Shown piece by piece: positions 53,240 to 62,462 of a stretch of DNA of 64,000 nucleotides (its first letter is position 1; each line of letters begins with the position of its first letter). This DNA is from Micromonospora sp. U21 (GTDB lineage Bacteria; Actinomycetota; Actinomycetes; Mycobacteriales; Micromonosporaceae), in assembly GCF_018070045.1 (NCBI RefSeq), contig NZ_JAGPYK010000001.1, positions 434,001-498,000 on the forward strand, read 5' to 3'. The position numbers and the translations under genes are program-made. Below the pieces are notes generated by a model. The model did no database searches. It had not been told where the DNA came from and saw only the letters and a list, made by a program, of their open reading frames with translations.

Positions 53240-53743
53240 ATGCGGTGTCCGTACTGCCGGCACGCCGACTCCCGCGTGGTCGACTCGCGGGAGGCCGACG
53301 ACGGTCAGCTCATCCGGCGGCGACGGTCCTGCCCGGAGTGCGGCAAGCGGTTCACCACCGTCGAGGAGGCGGTCCTCGCGGTCGTCAAGCGCAGCGGGGT
53401 GACCGAACCGTTCAGCCGCACGAAGATCATCGGCGGGGTGCGCAAGGCGTGCCAGGGTCGGCCCGTCGACGAGGACTCGATCGCGCTGCTGGCCCAGAAG
53501 GTCGAGGAGACCGTGCGGGCCAAGGGCGCGGCCGAGATCCCCAGCCACGACGTGGGGCTGGCGATCCTGGGCCCTCTGCGGGACCTGGACGAGGTGGCGT
53601 ACCTGCGGTTCGCCAGCGTCTACCGGTCCTTCGACTCGCTCGCCGACTTCGAGCAGGAGATCGAGACATTGCGGGCCGCGGCCCGCGCCCGGGAGGGCGC
53701 GGGCCAGGCCGGGGCGGCGGGGACCGCCGGCCGTACCAACTGA
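53240..53743 (+). CDS. nrdR: Transcriptional repressor NrdR
   Basis: 167-aa Zn-ribbon/ATP-cone repressor of ribonucleotide reductase genes. [17 protein letters not shown] and [10 protein letters not shown] form the four-Cys zinc ribbon; the ATP-cone starts [29 protein letters not shown] precedes ATG 53240. nrdJ follows after 62 bp and is the likely target. Confidence 0.95.
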   Translation: MRCPYCRHADSRVVDSREADDGQLIRRRRSCPECGKRFTTVEEAVLAVVKRSGVTEPFSRTKIIGGVRKACQGRPVDEDSIALLAQKVEETVRAKGAAEIPSHDVGLAILGPLRDLDEVAYLRFASVYRSFDSLADFEQEIETLRAAARAREGAGQAGAAGTAGRTN

Positions 53744-53805
53744 GGTTTGTGTTGCTGACAGGTGGAAGCGCGGCGGGTGGCCGCGTGGACGAGGGGGCGG
53801 ATGAG

Positions 53806-56697
53806 ATGTCGGGGGATGCTGTGACGACAAGCAGGTCACGGAGCAAGGCCAGCGCGAGCGCCGGGCTGAAGATCGAGCGGGTGTGGACGACCGAGGGGGT
53901 CCACCCGTACGACGAGGTCACCTGGGAGCGCCGCGACGTCGTGATGACGAACTGGCGGGACGGCTCGATCAACTTCGAACAGCGCGGGGTGGAGTTCCCG
54001 CAGTCGTGGAGCGTCAACGCGGCGAACATCGTGACCACCAAGTACTTCCGGGGCGCGGTGGGGACCCCGGAGCGGGAGTGGTCGCTCCGGCAGCTGATCG
54101 ACCGGGTGGTCGGCACCTACCGCACCGCCGGTGAGGAGTACGGCTACTTCGCCAGCCCGGCCGACGCCGAGATCTTCGGGCACGAGCTGACCTGGATGCT
54201 GCTGCACCAGGTGTTCAGCTTCAACTCACCGGTCTGGTTCAACGTCGGTACGCCGTCGCCGCAGCAGGTCAGCGCCTGCTTCATCCTGTCCGTCGACGAC
54301 TCGATGGACTCGATCCTCGACTGGTACAAGGAGGAGGGGCTGATCTTCAAGGGCGGCTCCGGCTCCGGGGTCAACCTGTCCCGGATCCGCTCGTCCCGGG
54401 AGCTGCTCTCCTCCGGAGGCAACGCCTCCGGTCCGGTCAGCTTCATGCGCGGCGCGGACGCCTCGGCCGGCACCATCAAGTCCGGCGGCGCCACCCGGCG
54501 GGCCGCCAAGATGGTCATCCTCGACGTCGACCACCCGGACATCCAGGAGTTCGTGGTCACCAAGGCGCGCGAGGAGGACAAGATCCGCGCGCTGCGGGAC
54601 GCCGGGTTCGACATGGACCTGGGCGGCTCCGACATCGTCAGCGTGCAGTACCAGAACGCCAACAACTCGGTCCGGGTCTCCGACGAGTTCATGACGGCGG
54701 TGGAGAACGACGGCGGTTTCGACCTGCGGGGTCGGCTCGACGGGGCGACCATCGAGACGGTCGAGGCGAAGAAGCTGTTCCGTTCCATCTCCCAGGCCGC
54801 CTGGGAGTGCGCCGACCCGGGCCTGCAGTACGACGACACCATCAACGACTGGCACACCTGCCCGGAGACCGGCCGGATCACCGCGTCGAACCCGTGCTCG
54901 GAGTACCTGCACCTGGACAACTCCTCGTGCAACCTGGCCTCGCTCAATCTGATGAAGTTCCTCAAGGCCGACGGCGGCTTCGACGTGGAGAAGTTCGTCA
55001 GGTCGGTCGAGTTCGTCATCACCGCGATGGACATCTCGATCTGCTTCGCCGACTTCCCGACCGAGAAGATCGGTGAGACCTCCCGCGCCTACCGGCAGCT
55101 CGGCATCGGCTACGCCAACCTCGGCGCCCTGCTGATGGCCACCGGCCTGCCGTACGACTCGGAGCAGGGCCGCTCGGTCGCCGCGGCGATCACGTCCCTG
55201 ATGACCGGCACCGCCTACCGCCGCTCGGCCGAGCTGGCCGGCGTCGTCGGCGCGTACGACGGCTACGCCCGCAACGCCGAGCCGCACAAGCGGGTCATGC
55301 GCAAGCACGCGGCGGCCAACGACGAGATCAAGCCCACCAGCCCGGTGGCCACCGCGATCGTCCGCGAGGCGACCAGGCAGTGGACCCAGGGCAACAAGAT
55401 CGGCGACAAGAACGGCTGGCGCAACTCGCAGGCCAGCGTCCTCGCCCCGACCGGCACCATCGGCTTCATGATGGACTGCGACACGACCGGCGTGGAGCCG
55501 GACCTGGCGCTGGTCAAGTTCAAGAAGCTGGTCGGTGGCGGCTCGATGCAGATCGTCAACCAGACCGTGCCGCGTGCCCTGCGCAGCCTCGGCTACCCCG
55601 AGGAGCAGGTCGAGGCGATCATCGAGCACATCGCCGACCACGGCCACGTGGTGGACGCCCCCGGCCTCAAGCCGGAGCACTACCCGGTCTTCGACTGCGC
55701 GATGGGGGAGCGGTCGATCGCCCCGATGGGCCACGTGCGGATGATGGCGGCCATCCAGCCGTTCGTCTCCGGCGCCATCTCCAAGACGGTCAACATGCCG
55801 GAGGCGGCCACCGTCGAGGACGTCGAGAAGATCTACTTCGAGGGCTGGAAGCTCGGCCTCAAGGCACTGGCGATCTACCGGGACAACTGCAAGGTCGGCC
55901 AGCCCCTCTCGGTGGCCAAGTCCAACAAGGCCACCGAGCAGGCCGCCGTCGAGGCCGCCACGGCCGCGCCGGTTGTCGAGAAGGTCGTCGAGTACCGGCC
56001 GGTGCGCAAGCGTCTGCCGAAGAAGCGCCCGTCCGAGACGGTGTCCTTCTCCGTCGGCGGTGCCGAGGGCTACCTCACCGCGTCGTCCTACCCGGACGAC
56101 GGCCTCGGCGAGGTCTTCCTCAAGATGTCCAAGCAGGGCTCCACCCTGGCCGGGGTGATGGACGCCTTCTCGGTGGCCATCAGCATCGGTCTGCAGTACG
56201 GCGTGCCGCTGGAGACGTTCGTCAGCAAGTTCACCAACATGCGCTTCGAGCCGGCCGGGATGACCGACGACCCGGACGTCCGCATGGCGGCCTCGGTGAT
56301 GGACTACATCTTCCGTCGCCTGGCGCTGGACTTCCTGCCGTACGAGCGGCGCGCCGAGCTGGGCATCTTCACCGCCAGCGAGCGGGCCGCCCAGCTGCGG
56401 GCCGAGGCCGACGCGGAAGCCGCCGGGGTCACCGGAGCGGAGCTGACCGCGATGGCGTCCTCAGCGCCGGTCGAGGCTCCGGCCAAGCCGGAGGCCGTCG
56501 CCCAGCCGGCGCAGGAGATGGCCGAGGTGGCCGCCGCCAAGCCCGCCCCGAACGTGGGCTCCAGCACCGAGCTGCTGGAGGCCGTGATCGGCAAGGCCGC
56601 CGACGCACCGCTCTGCTTCACCTGCGGTACGAAGATGCGCCCGGCCGGTAGCTGCTACGTCTGCGAGGGCTGCGGCTCCACCAGCGGCTGCAGCTGA
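53806..56697 (+). CDS. nrdJ: B12-dependent (class II) ribonucleoside-diphosphate reductase
   Basis: 963-aa adenosylcobalamin-dependent reductase making dNTP precursors. Family motifs: FNSPVWFNVG, SACFILSVDDSMDSI, GGSGSGVNLSRIRSS, NASGPVSFMRGADASAG, NPCSEYLHLDNSSCNLASLNLM with the active-site Cys, and LAPTGTIGFMMDCDTTGVEPDLAL. The C-terminus carries a Cys-rich zinc ribbon (CFTCGTKM, CYVCEGCGSTSGCS). ATG 53806 follows GAGGGGGCGG; a GTG at 53785 would add 7 residues. Terminator hairpin follows. Confidence 0.95.
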   Translation: MSGDAVTTSRSRSKASASAGLKIERVWTTEGVHPYDEVTWERRDVVMTNWRDGSINFEQRGVEFPQSWSVNAANIVTTKYFRGAVGTPEREWSLRQLIDRVVGTYRTAGEEYGYFASPADAEIFGHELTWMLLHQVFSFNSPVWFNVGTPSPQQVSACFILSVDDSMDSILDWYKEEGLIFKGGSGSGVNLSRIRSSRELLSSGGNASGPVSFMRGADASAGTIKSGGATRRAAKMVILDVDHPDIQEFVVTKAREEDKIRALRDAGFDMDLGGSDIVSVQYQNANNSVRVSDEFMTAVENDGGFDLRGRLDGATIETVEAKKLFRSISQAAWECADPGLQYDDTINDWHTCPETGRITASNPCSEYLHLDNSSCNLASLNLMKFLKADGGFDVEKFVRSVEFVITAMDISICFADFPTEKIGETSRAYRQLGIGYANLGALLMATGLPYDSEQGRSVAAAITSLMTGTAYRRSAELAGVVGAYDGYARNAEPHKRVMRKHAAANDEIKPTSPVATAIVREATRQWTQGNKIGDKNGWRNSQASVLAPTGTIGFMMDCDTTGVEPDLALVKFKKLVGGGSMQIVNQTVPRALRSLGYPEEQVEAIIEHIADHGHVVDAPGLKPEHYPVFDCAMGERSIAPMGHVRMMAAIQPFVSGAISKTVNMPEAATVEDVEKIYFEGWKLGLKALAIYRDNCKVGQPLSVAKSNKATEQAAVEAATAAPVVEKVVEYRPVRKRLPKKRPSETVSFSVGGAEGYLTASSYPDDGLGEVFLKMSKQGSTLAGVMDAFSVAISIGLQYGVPLETFVSKFTNMRFEPAGMTDDPDVRMAASVMDYIFRRLALDFLPYERRAELGIFTASERAAQLRAEADAEAAGVTGAELTAMASSAPVEAPAKPEAVAQPAQEMAEVAAAKPAPNVGSSTELLEAVIGKAADAPLCFTCGTKMRPAGSCYVCEGCGSTSGCS

Positions 56698-56705
56698 CAC
56701 AAGCA

Positions 56706-56739
56706 ACGAGCCCCGGGCGTTGGCGCGCCCGGGGCTCGT
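56706..56739 (+). terminator. Terminator after nrdJ
   Basis: Perfect 14-bp stem ACGAGCCCCGGGCG / complement with a 6-nt loop, 9 bp after the nrdJ stop. Confidence 0.78.
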
Positions 56740-56833
56740 GAGCCGGGATGGAACCCGACCTGATTGCTGCAGGACGGATCTTCGCTCCTCCCGGCCCGAT
56801 TCCGCAAGTTGATCGAGTGGGAAAGGGGAAGAG

Positions 56834-57070
56834 ATGGCGAAGCCAAGCAAGCCTGTGCATGTCGTTCCACAAGACGAGGGGTGGGCCGTGCGGCGGGAAG
56901 GCAATCAGAGGGCATCCTCGGTGCACGAGACTCAAGCCGAGGCCGAACGGCAGGGCCGGACGGCAGCCCGAGCGGGCGAGACGGAGTTCTACCTGCACGG
57001 TCGAAACGGGCAGATTCGCAAGCGTGACAGCTACGGGAACGACCCGAATCCCCCCAAGGACAAGAATTAA
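56834..57070 (+). CDS. DUF2188 protein
   Basis: 78-aa protein with the DUF2188 pattern: HVVPQDEGWAVRREGNQRASSVHETQAEAERQGRTAARAGETEFYLHGRNGQIRKRDSYGNDP. Probably a small beta-alpha domain; function unknown. GAAAGGGGAAG lies before ATG 56834. It is followed directly by an 18-bp-stem terminator. Confidence 0.85.
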   Translation: MAKPSKPVHVVPQDEGWAVRREGNQRASSVHETQAEAERQGRTAARAGETEFYLHGRNGQIRKRDSYGNDPNPPKDKN

Positions 57071-57072
57071 CT

Positions 57073-57112
57073 AACGGGGCCTTGGCCTGCCCGAGCAGGC
57101 CAAGGCCCCGTT
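57073..57112 (+). terminator. Terminator after DUF2188 gene
   Basis: Perfect 18-bp stem beginning AACGGGGCCTTGGCCTGC, CCGA loop, 2 bp after the stop codon. Confidence 0.85.
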
Positions 57113-57295
57113 GTCGCATGACTGGCTGCCTGCCTAGATGCACACTGTGGCGTTATTTGCACGCTCTGAGTGAGGTTTGGCTTGCCCTCGGTCGATTGCT
57201 AACGGTCACCGCGGATGGTGCCTGCGAGAACGCCGCAGGATTACCCGGAGTCGGCAGTTGGAGCAAGGCTCAAGCGGTCCGGCTGTTGACATTCC

Positions 57296-57484
57296 TCAAG
57301 TGGCAGAGCCAGTCCAGCTCTTTACCTCAGCGAGCAAGCTCATCCAGGCTGCCCCGTTGAAGTGCAATGTTGGACCTGCTGGGTCCTTGCTATCACGGAC
57401 CTCGACGATTTGATCGACGTGCCTAGCTTCGACGCAGGCACCGTTGCTGCCGCTGCGGGTGCTCTTGCGCCACTGCGAGTCCAC
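57296..57484 (-). CDS. DUF397 protein
   Basis: 62-aa DUF397 protein: WRKSTRSGSNGACVEARHV, EVRDSKDPAGPTLHFNGAAWMSLL. This small family nearly always accompanies a WhiJ-like HTH regulator in actinomycetes and has been linked to developmental control (AbaA-type orfD products). AGGAGAC at the end of the HTH gene precedes its GTG start; the gap to that gene is 10 bp. Confidence 0.9.
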   Translation of the reverse strand: MDSQWRKSTRSGSNGACVEARHVDQIVEVRDSKDPAGPTLHFNGAAWMSLLAEVKSWTGSAT

Positions 57485-57494
57485 CGCACGTCTC

Positions 57495-58346
57495 CTACGC
57501 CTTGCGCCTCGCGCCCCGGATCTCCTCGATCATGGTTGCCGAGTCAGTGGGTGACATGGCTGCGGCGCGCAGGCTGTTGAACACCACCGTACAACGTCTC
57601 ACGTCTTCGCCCTCGGCGTAGAGGTCGCCCGTGAGCCCCTCGATGTAGACCACACCGGGTCCGTCCGCGAAGTTCAGGATGTGGAAGCTGGACAGCATCG
57701 AGGCATATGCCCCTTCGCGGAACGGGATCACCTGGAGAGTGACGTTCCAGCGCTTGCTGGCGTCGAGTAGCGCGGTCAGCTGACCGGCCATGATGGTCCC
57801 TCCGCCGATCTGACGGTGAAGGACCGCCTCGTCGAGCACCGCGACGAGCCGTAGCTTGCCGGACGTAATCAGCTCTTGGCGCTGCATCCGCACCGCGACC
57901 CGTCGTTCCACCGCCTCTGGCGACGGCTCGAAGGCGTCCTCGCTGGTCATTGCTCGGGCGTAATCCGCAGTCTGGAGCAACCCCGGGACCACCAACGTCT
58001 CGAAGTTCTGCACCTCCTCGGCTGCGGACTCCAAGCCGATGTACTGCCGATACGACGACGGCAGGTCGCCGTACTTGGCCCACCATCCACGCTGCTTGCC
58101 GGTCTTCGCCATCGACAGGAGCGTGTCGCGCAGCTCGGCATCGGCGACGCCGTACCGGTCGAGTAGGGCGTTGAGCGCTGGTGCCTTGATGCCCACGCGT
58201 CCGGCCTCGATGCGCCGGAGCGTGCTCGCCGAGACCTCGATGACGTCGGCAGCCTGCTCGGCCGTGACGCTTGCCTCGTCTCGGACCCGACGGAGCTGTG
58301 CACCGAGCTGGAAGCGAACGAAAGTCGGACTCTCCATGGCGCTCAT
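57495..58346 (-). CDS. WhiJ-like XRE-family regulator with DUF5753 domain
   Basis: 283-aa regulator. Residues ~10-65 are a helix-turn-helix (FQLGAQLRRVRDEASVTAEQAADVIEVSASTLRRIEAGRVGIK); residues ~95-270 are the DUF5753 ligand-type domain (YIGLESAAEEVQNFETLVVPGLLQTADYARAM, VLDEAVLHRQIGG, TLQVIPFREGAYASMLSSFHIL). Starts at 58346 or 58337 are both possible. Paired with DUF397 and divergent from the four small genes at 58481. Confidence 0.9.
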   Translation of the reverse strand: MSAMESPTFVRFQLGAQLRRVRDEASVTAEQAADVIEVSASTLRRIEAGRVGIKAPALNALLDRYGVADAELRDTLLSMAKTGKQRGWWAKYGDLPSSYRQYIGLESAAEEVQNFETLVVPGLLQTADYARAMTSEDAFEPSPEAVERRVAVRMQRQELITSGKLRLVAVLDEAVLHRQIGGGTIMAGQLTALLDASKRWNVTLQVIPFREGAYASMLSSFHILNFADGPGVVYIEGLTGDLYAEGEDVRRCTVVFNSLRAAAMSPTDSATMIEEIRGARRKA

Positions 58347-58480
58347 TGTGCCGCCGGCGCTGCCGCGCATGCTCACCGAACACGCCCAAGCTTTCTGACC
58401 GGATGTCGTTGACCATCTAAAAATGCGCACGCAAAATGAGCGAGCATGCGTATGTCCGAGGTGGATCGCCGGGAGGGCTG

Positions 58481-58660
58481 ATGCCGGATCGGGTGCCGTA
58501 CGACGACTACCTCCTGGCGGTGGCGCTGACTCTGGCGCGGCGGCACCGACCGGTCTGGTCGTGGCGGCGGATCTGTCGCTGCGGCGCGGATCTGCCCTGC
58601 CGAGCCCGACACCGCATCCCAATTAGGCGAGGCCACTGGCCAGGGGAGGAGCAGGAGTGA
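58481..58660 (+). CDS. Unknown 59-aa Cys/Arg-rich protein (small-gene operon 1)
   Basis: Starts MPDRVPYDDYLLAVALTLARRH, then WSWRRICRCGADLPCRARHR with three closely spaced Cys. CGGGAGGG precedes ATG 58481, the strongest ribosome site in the group. Its TGA overlaps the next GTG (GTGA). Highly basic; could bind metal or nucleic acid. No family recognised. Confidence 0.6.
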   Translation: MPDRVPYDDYLLAVALTLARRHRPVWSWRRICRCGADLPCRARHRIPIRRGHWPGEEQE

Positions 58661-58836
58661 GCGAGAATCCTGTCGGACGAATCCTGTCCGTGCACCTGCC
58701 CGGCGTCGACGGCCTTTGCGCCGGATGTCGCTGGTGGTGGGCACGGCTGTCTCCGTACCCCTGTTATCAGGCGCAATGGGCCGCTCGCTGGCACGCCCGC
58801 GTCGCCACCCGGCGTTTCCTGGATCGGCTGTCGTGA
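58657..58836 (+). CDS. Unknown 59-aa Trp/Arg-rich protein (small-gene operon 2)
   Basis: Starts MSENPVGRILSVHLPGVDG (GTG), then LCAGCRWWWARLSPYPCYQAQ with three Cys and several Trp. Overlaps the upstream stop by GTGA and is itself overlapped by the next GTG. GGAGGAGCAGGA lies just before its start. Function unknown. Confidence 0.6.
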   Translation: MSENPVGRILSVHLPGVDGLCAGCRWWWARLSPYPCYQAQWAARWHARVATRRFLDRLS

Positions 58837-59051
58837 CCACGCACGGCCCGGTCCTTCCGCTGTGGACCTGCGGTGGCTGCGACGCACCCTGGCCCTGCCG
58901 GACCCGGCGCACCGAGTTGCGGGCCGAGTTCGACGGCGCCCCCGTGTCGCTGGGCCTCTACATGGGGTCCTACCTGGTCTGGGCGGCCGAGGATCTCACC
59001 TGGGTGCCCGCCGGTCTGCTGCACCGGCGCTTCCTGGGCTGGATCCGGTGA
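58833..59051 (+). CDS. Unknown 72-aa protein with CGGC and WPC motifs (small-gene operon 3)
   Basis: Starts at GTG 58833 with TTHGPVLPLWTCGGCDAPWPCRTRRTEL; a CxxC followed five residues later by Cys suggests a metal knuckle. The second half (VSLGLYMGSYLVWAAEDLTWVPAGLLHRRFLGWI) is hydrophobic but not clearly membrane-spanning. Overlaps both neighbours by 4 bp. Confidence 0.6.
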   Translation: MTTHGPVLPLWTCGGCDAPWPCRTRRTELRAEFDGAPVSLGLYMGSYLVWAAEDLTWVPAGLLHRRFLGWIR

Positions 59052-59215
59052 GTCTGATCCGGCGGGGCGACGAGCGGTTCCACTACAGCGACGGCTCGCA
59101 CAGGTGGATCCCGCCCGACCCGGACTACGACCAGGAAGTCTGGGACGAGATGGTCCGACAGCACCAGCGACAGCACCTGGAGGAGATCTCCCGGCGCAGG
59201 AAACCACGCCAGTGA
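59048..59215 (+). CDS. Unknown 55-aa charged protein (small-gene operon 4)
   Basis: GTG 59048 overlaps the previous stop. The sequence SLIRRGDERFHYSDGSHRW is followed by an acidic then basic helix (DYDQEVWDEMVRQHQRQHLEEI) and RRRKPRQ. No Cys, unlike the three upstream genes. Converges on the FAD monooxygenase gene with 3 bp between stops. Confidence 0.55.
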   Translation: MSLIRRGDERFHYSDGSHRWIPPDPDYDQEVWDEMVRQHQRQHLEEISRRRKPRQ

Positions 59216-59218
59216 TCG

Positions 59219-60331
59219 TTAGGGCTGGGCGAACAGGGGCCCGTAGTTCGACCGGAACATCTGCTCGCCGAGTCTGCGCAGCACCAGGTCGCGCAGCGCG
59301 GGTGGAAGACCGGTTGCCTTGTCTCGGCGGTGCGTCTGGGCGAGCACCCAGTCGGTACGCGGGCGGCGGCGCGCCTCGTACCCGCTCAGGGCCTCGGCGA
59401 GGCTCCCGGCGGCGGCCAGTGAATCGGCGAGCACGAAGGCGTCCTCCAGGGCCATCGCCGCGCCCTGGGCCATGTTCGGCGAGGTGGCGTGGGCGGCGTC
59501 GCCGATCAGCAGCACCGGCCCCCGGGCCCAGGAGTCGAGCACGACCTCCTGGTTCGGGCCGGCGTGCAGGGTGTGGTCGTCGGCGTCGAGCGCCTTGAGC
59601 ATCATGGCGACCGGTTCGGTGAACGTCGCGGCCAGCTCGTCGCGCCAACCCGGCCGGTCGGCCGCCGGGCCGTCGTTGTAGTAGCAGTACGTCTGCTCGG
59701 CGCTGATCGGGATCGTGAGGAACTGCCTGCCGCGGCCGAGTTGCACGGACCAGACCGGCTCGTCCTCGATCCGGGGAGCGACCCAGCGGTACGCGTACTG
59801 GCCGAGGGAGCGTGCCGTCAAACCGCCGAAGGCGAGCCTCCGGACCGTCGAGTTCACCCCGTCCGCGCCGATCACCAGGTCGTACCGCTCGGTGCTGTCG
59901 TCGTCGAACTTGACGGCGACCAGGCTGCCCTCCCGGACGAGCGCGACCGGCTGGCGGCCCCAGCGGATCGGGGCGTCGCCGACGCCTGCGAGCAGGGCTC
60001 GGTGCAGCTGCGCCCGGGACAGCGACACACACGGCCCGACCCCCTGCCACAGTGCGGCCACGTCGATGTCGAAGAGGCGGCGTCCGCGCTGGTTGGCGCT
60101 GCGCTGCCGTTTGATCTCCACGGCGACGTCGGCGACCGGCTCCCACAGGCCGAGTGCGCCGAGCATGCGCGTTGCGTTGCCGGTGAGGTAGATGCCGGTC
60201 CCGGAGTCGGCGGGACCGGGTGTCCGCTCAACCACGTCCACCGTCGCGCCCCACTCGCGCAGCGCGGCGACCGTCGCCAGCCCGGCGACACCACCGCCGA
60301 CGATCAGTACCCGGACACCGTCACCCCGCAC
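59219..60331 (-). CDS. FAD-dependent monooxygenase
   Basis: 370-aa flavoprotein hydroxylase of the p-hydroxybenzoate hydroxylase-like group. FAD-binding VLIVGGGVAGLATVAALREWG at the start, the DG motif in LVIGADGVNSTVRR, and the GD motif VLLIGDAAHATSPNMAQGAAMALEDA. Cytosolic. Substrate unknown. Divergent from the DUF2332 gene. Confidence 0.9.
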   Translation of the reverse strand: MRGDGVRVLIVGGGVAGLATVAALREWGATVDVVERTPGPADSGTGIYLTGNATRMLGALGLWEPVADVAVEIKRQRSANQRGRRLFDIDVAALWQGVGPCVSLSRAQLHRALLAGVGDAPIRWGRQPVALVREGSLVAVKFDDDSTERYDLVIGADGVNSTVRRLAFGGLTARSLGQYAYRWVAPRIEDEPVWSVQLGRGRQFLTIPISAEQTYCYYNDGPAADRPGWRDELAATFTEPVAMMLKALDADDHTLHAGPNQEVVLDSWARGPVLLIGDAAHATSPNMAQGAAMALEDAFVLADSLAAAGSLAEALSGYEARRRPRTDWVLAQTHRRDKATGLPPALRDLVLRRLGEQMFRSNYGPLFAQP

Positions 60332-60477
60332 GACCAGTTCCTCCCCGTTGCGGCCGGCTGAGCTGCTGCTCAGCGTCCCGGCCGCCGCGGAACTCTACGA
60401 GGCGCCGCACGGCATCGGCGACACGGCCACGGGAAACGGGGTGTGAATCACCCGCGGATGGCTGCGACGATCAGGGC

Positions 60478-61413
60478 ATGACGACCGCTGAGGCGTACGC
60501 CAGGTTCGCCGGCCGCGAGGTGCGCGGGGTCTCGCCCGCGTACGAGCGGCTGTCCCGGGCGGTGTCCCGCGACGACGAACTGCTCACCCTGCTCGACGGG
60601 CTCCCGCCGGCCAAGCGGCAGCCGAACCTGTTGTTCGGCGTCGTCCGGTGGCTCGGCGGCCCGGTCGAGGACCCGGCCGCGTTCCACGACTACACGGTGA
60701 CGAACTGGCCGACCATCGAGGCGCAGGTACGGGCCCGGGCCACCCAGACGAACGAGGCCGGCCGGTGTGCGGTCCTGCTGCCGGTGCTCGCCGCGCTGCC
60801 GCAGCCGCTCGCCCTGCTGGAGGTCGGCGCGTCCGCCGGGCTCTGCCTCTATCCCGACCGGTACGCCTACCGGTACGGCGAGCACCGGGTCGGCTCCGGG
60901 GAGCCGGTCCTGGAGTGCGTGGCCACCGGGTTGGCGCCGCCGGCACGCGTACCGGAGGTGGTGTGGCGGGCCGGCCTGGACCTCAACCCCCTCGACGTGA
61001 CCAACCCCGACGACGTGTCCTGGTTGGACGCGCTGATCTGGCCGGAGCACGAGCACCGGCGGGCCCGGTTGCGGGCCGCGACGGCTGTCGCCGCGGCCGA
61101 TCCGCCGCTGCTGGTCCGCGGCGACCTGGTGGACGACCTGCCGGCGCTGGCCGCGCGGGCGCCGGCGGGCGCGACCCTCGTGGTGTTCCACACCTCCGTG
61201 CTCTACCAGGTGCCCGTGCCGCGCCGGGACTCGTTCGTCCGGCTGGTCCGTGGGCTGCCCGGGCACTGGGTCGCCAACGAGGCCCCGGAGGTGCTGCCGC
61301 ACGAGGGGCTGCCGGAGTCGCCGGAGGAGGGGCTGTACAACGTCCTCGCGCTGGACGGCACGCCGCTGGCCTGGACCCGAGGGCACGGCCAGGCGATCAC
61401 CTGGTTCGCCTGA
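60478..61413 (+). CDS. DUF2332 protein
   Basis: 311-aa protein of DUF2332, a family of unknown function. Typical stretches: PNLLFGVVRWLGG, PLALLEVGASAGLCLYPDRYAYRYG, GLDLNPLDVTNPDDVSWLDALIWPEHEHRRARLRAA, TLVVFHTSVLYQVP. The GASAGL motif recalls a methyltransferase-like glycine loop, so a Rossmann-type fold is possible. No clear ribosome site before ATG 60478. Confidence 0.85.
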   Translation: MTTAEAYARFAGREVRGVSPAYERLSRAVSRDDELLTLLDGLPPAKRQPNLLFGVVRWLGGPVEDPAAFHDYTVTNWPTIEAQVRARATQTNEAGRCAVLLPVLAALPQPLALLEVGASAGLCLYPDRYAYRYGEHRVGSGEPVLECVATGLAPPARVPEVVWRAGLDLNPLDVTNPDDVSWLDALIWPEHEHRRARLRAATAVAAADPPLLVRGDLVDDLPALAARAPAGATLVVFHTSVLYQVPVPRRDSFVRLVRGLPGHWVANEAPEVLPHEGLPESPEEGLYNVLALDGTPLAWTRGHGQAITWFA

Positions 61414-61465
61414 CGCCGCGAACCGACCCAGCCGTCCGTCGGTCAGCCACGGGTCGTGGAGCAGC

Positions 61466-62419
61466 TCAGCGGGCCGGCTCGGACATCCTCGCGCGCAGGG
61501 CACGGCTGAACCAGTCCAGCGCCGGTGCCACCGCGCCGCCGGTCGACCAGCCGTTGATCACGGCGAGCAGGTCGAGGTACCGGTCCCGGCGCGGATCGTT
61601 CGCGGCGTCCAGCCGGTCCAGCAGCCGCCGGCGCAGGTCGGCGTCGTCGGGGCTGGCGTTGAGGCCCGCGTAGCGGGCGGTGACAGCGCTGATCACAGAG
61701 TCGGCCTCGGGCCCGGCCGGGTCCAGGCCGGCAGCCAGGGCAGGGGCCACCGCGTCCCGGACCACGGCGACGGCGTCCGGGCGCGGCAGCCCCGGGACGT
61801 CGTGGTCGGTGGCGTACTCCCGCACCAGCCGTCGCATGCTGGCCCGGAAGTCCGGGTCCTGGGCCAGCTCGGCCAACTCCACCCACGCCTGCACCTGCTC
61901 GGTGCTGGGATCGTCGGGCAGCTCCGGGGTCAGCGACCGCATGATCCCCGGGTACGCCGGCGTGGTGGCCAGGCCGTCGAAGACGGCGTCGAGGAAGTCC
62001 GCGACCAGCCGGTGACGCTCCTGCCCGGAGAGCCGGGCCAGCATGTGCAGCAGCTCGATCTGCTCGGCGCCTCCGCCGCGCCGGGCGGCTGCGGTGAGCA
62101 CCGCCTGGCGCAGCCGCAGCACGCGGATCTGCACCGCCAACGCCTCGGCGTGCGCGGCGGCCACCTCTGCCAACGGCACCTCGCGGTCCACCACCCGCCG
62201 GATGGCGGCGAGGTCCACGCCGAGGTCGCGCAGCGTCCGGACCAGCTCCAGTCGGGCGACGGCGTCCGGGCCGTAGCGGCGGTAGCCGGCCGGGCTCCGG
62301 TCGGTGGGTGGCACGATCCCCCGGTCCGCGTAGTACCGGATCGTCTTGACGCTCAGGCCGGTCCGGTGGGCCAGTTCCCCGATCGTGTAGCGCGTTTCGC
62401 CGTTCATGCCCCTCACCAT
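61466..62419 (-). CDS. MerR-family transcriptional regulator
   Basis: 317-aa regulator. N-terminal MerR winged helix (YTIGELAHRTGLSVKTIRYYADRGIVPPTDRSPAGYRRYGPDAVARLELVRTLRDLGVDLAAI), then a dimerisation coiled coil and a ~200-residue helical C-terminal domain with no metal-binding Cys, suggesting an organic ligand. GGGGGGAG lies before ATG 62419; ATG 62407 is an alternative. Faces the same way as the hydrolase upstream (43 bp gap), so co-regulation is possible. Confidence 0.9.
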   Translation of the reverse strand: MVRGMNGETRYTIGELAHRTGLSVKTIRYYADRGIVPPTDRSPAGYRRYGPDAVARLELVRTLRDLGVDLAAIRRVVDREVPLAEVAAAHAEALAVQIRVLRLRQAVLTAAARRGGGAEQIELLHMLARLSGQERHRLVADFLDAVFDGLATTPAYPGIMRSLTPELPDDPSTEQVQAWVELAELAQDPDFRASMRRLVREYATDHDVPGLPRPDAVAVVRDAVAPALAAGLDPAGPEADSVISAVTARYAGLNASPDDADLRRRLLDRLDAANDPRRDRYLDLLAVINGWSTGGAVAPALDWFSRALRARMSEPAR

Positions 62420-62462
62420 GCTGTCTCCCCCCGGTGGAGACTCAAGCGGCTGGTGCCGATGG

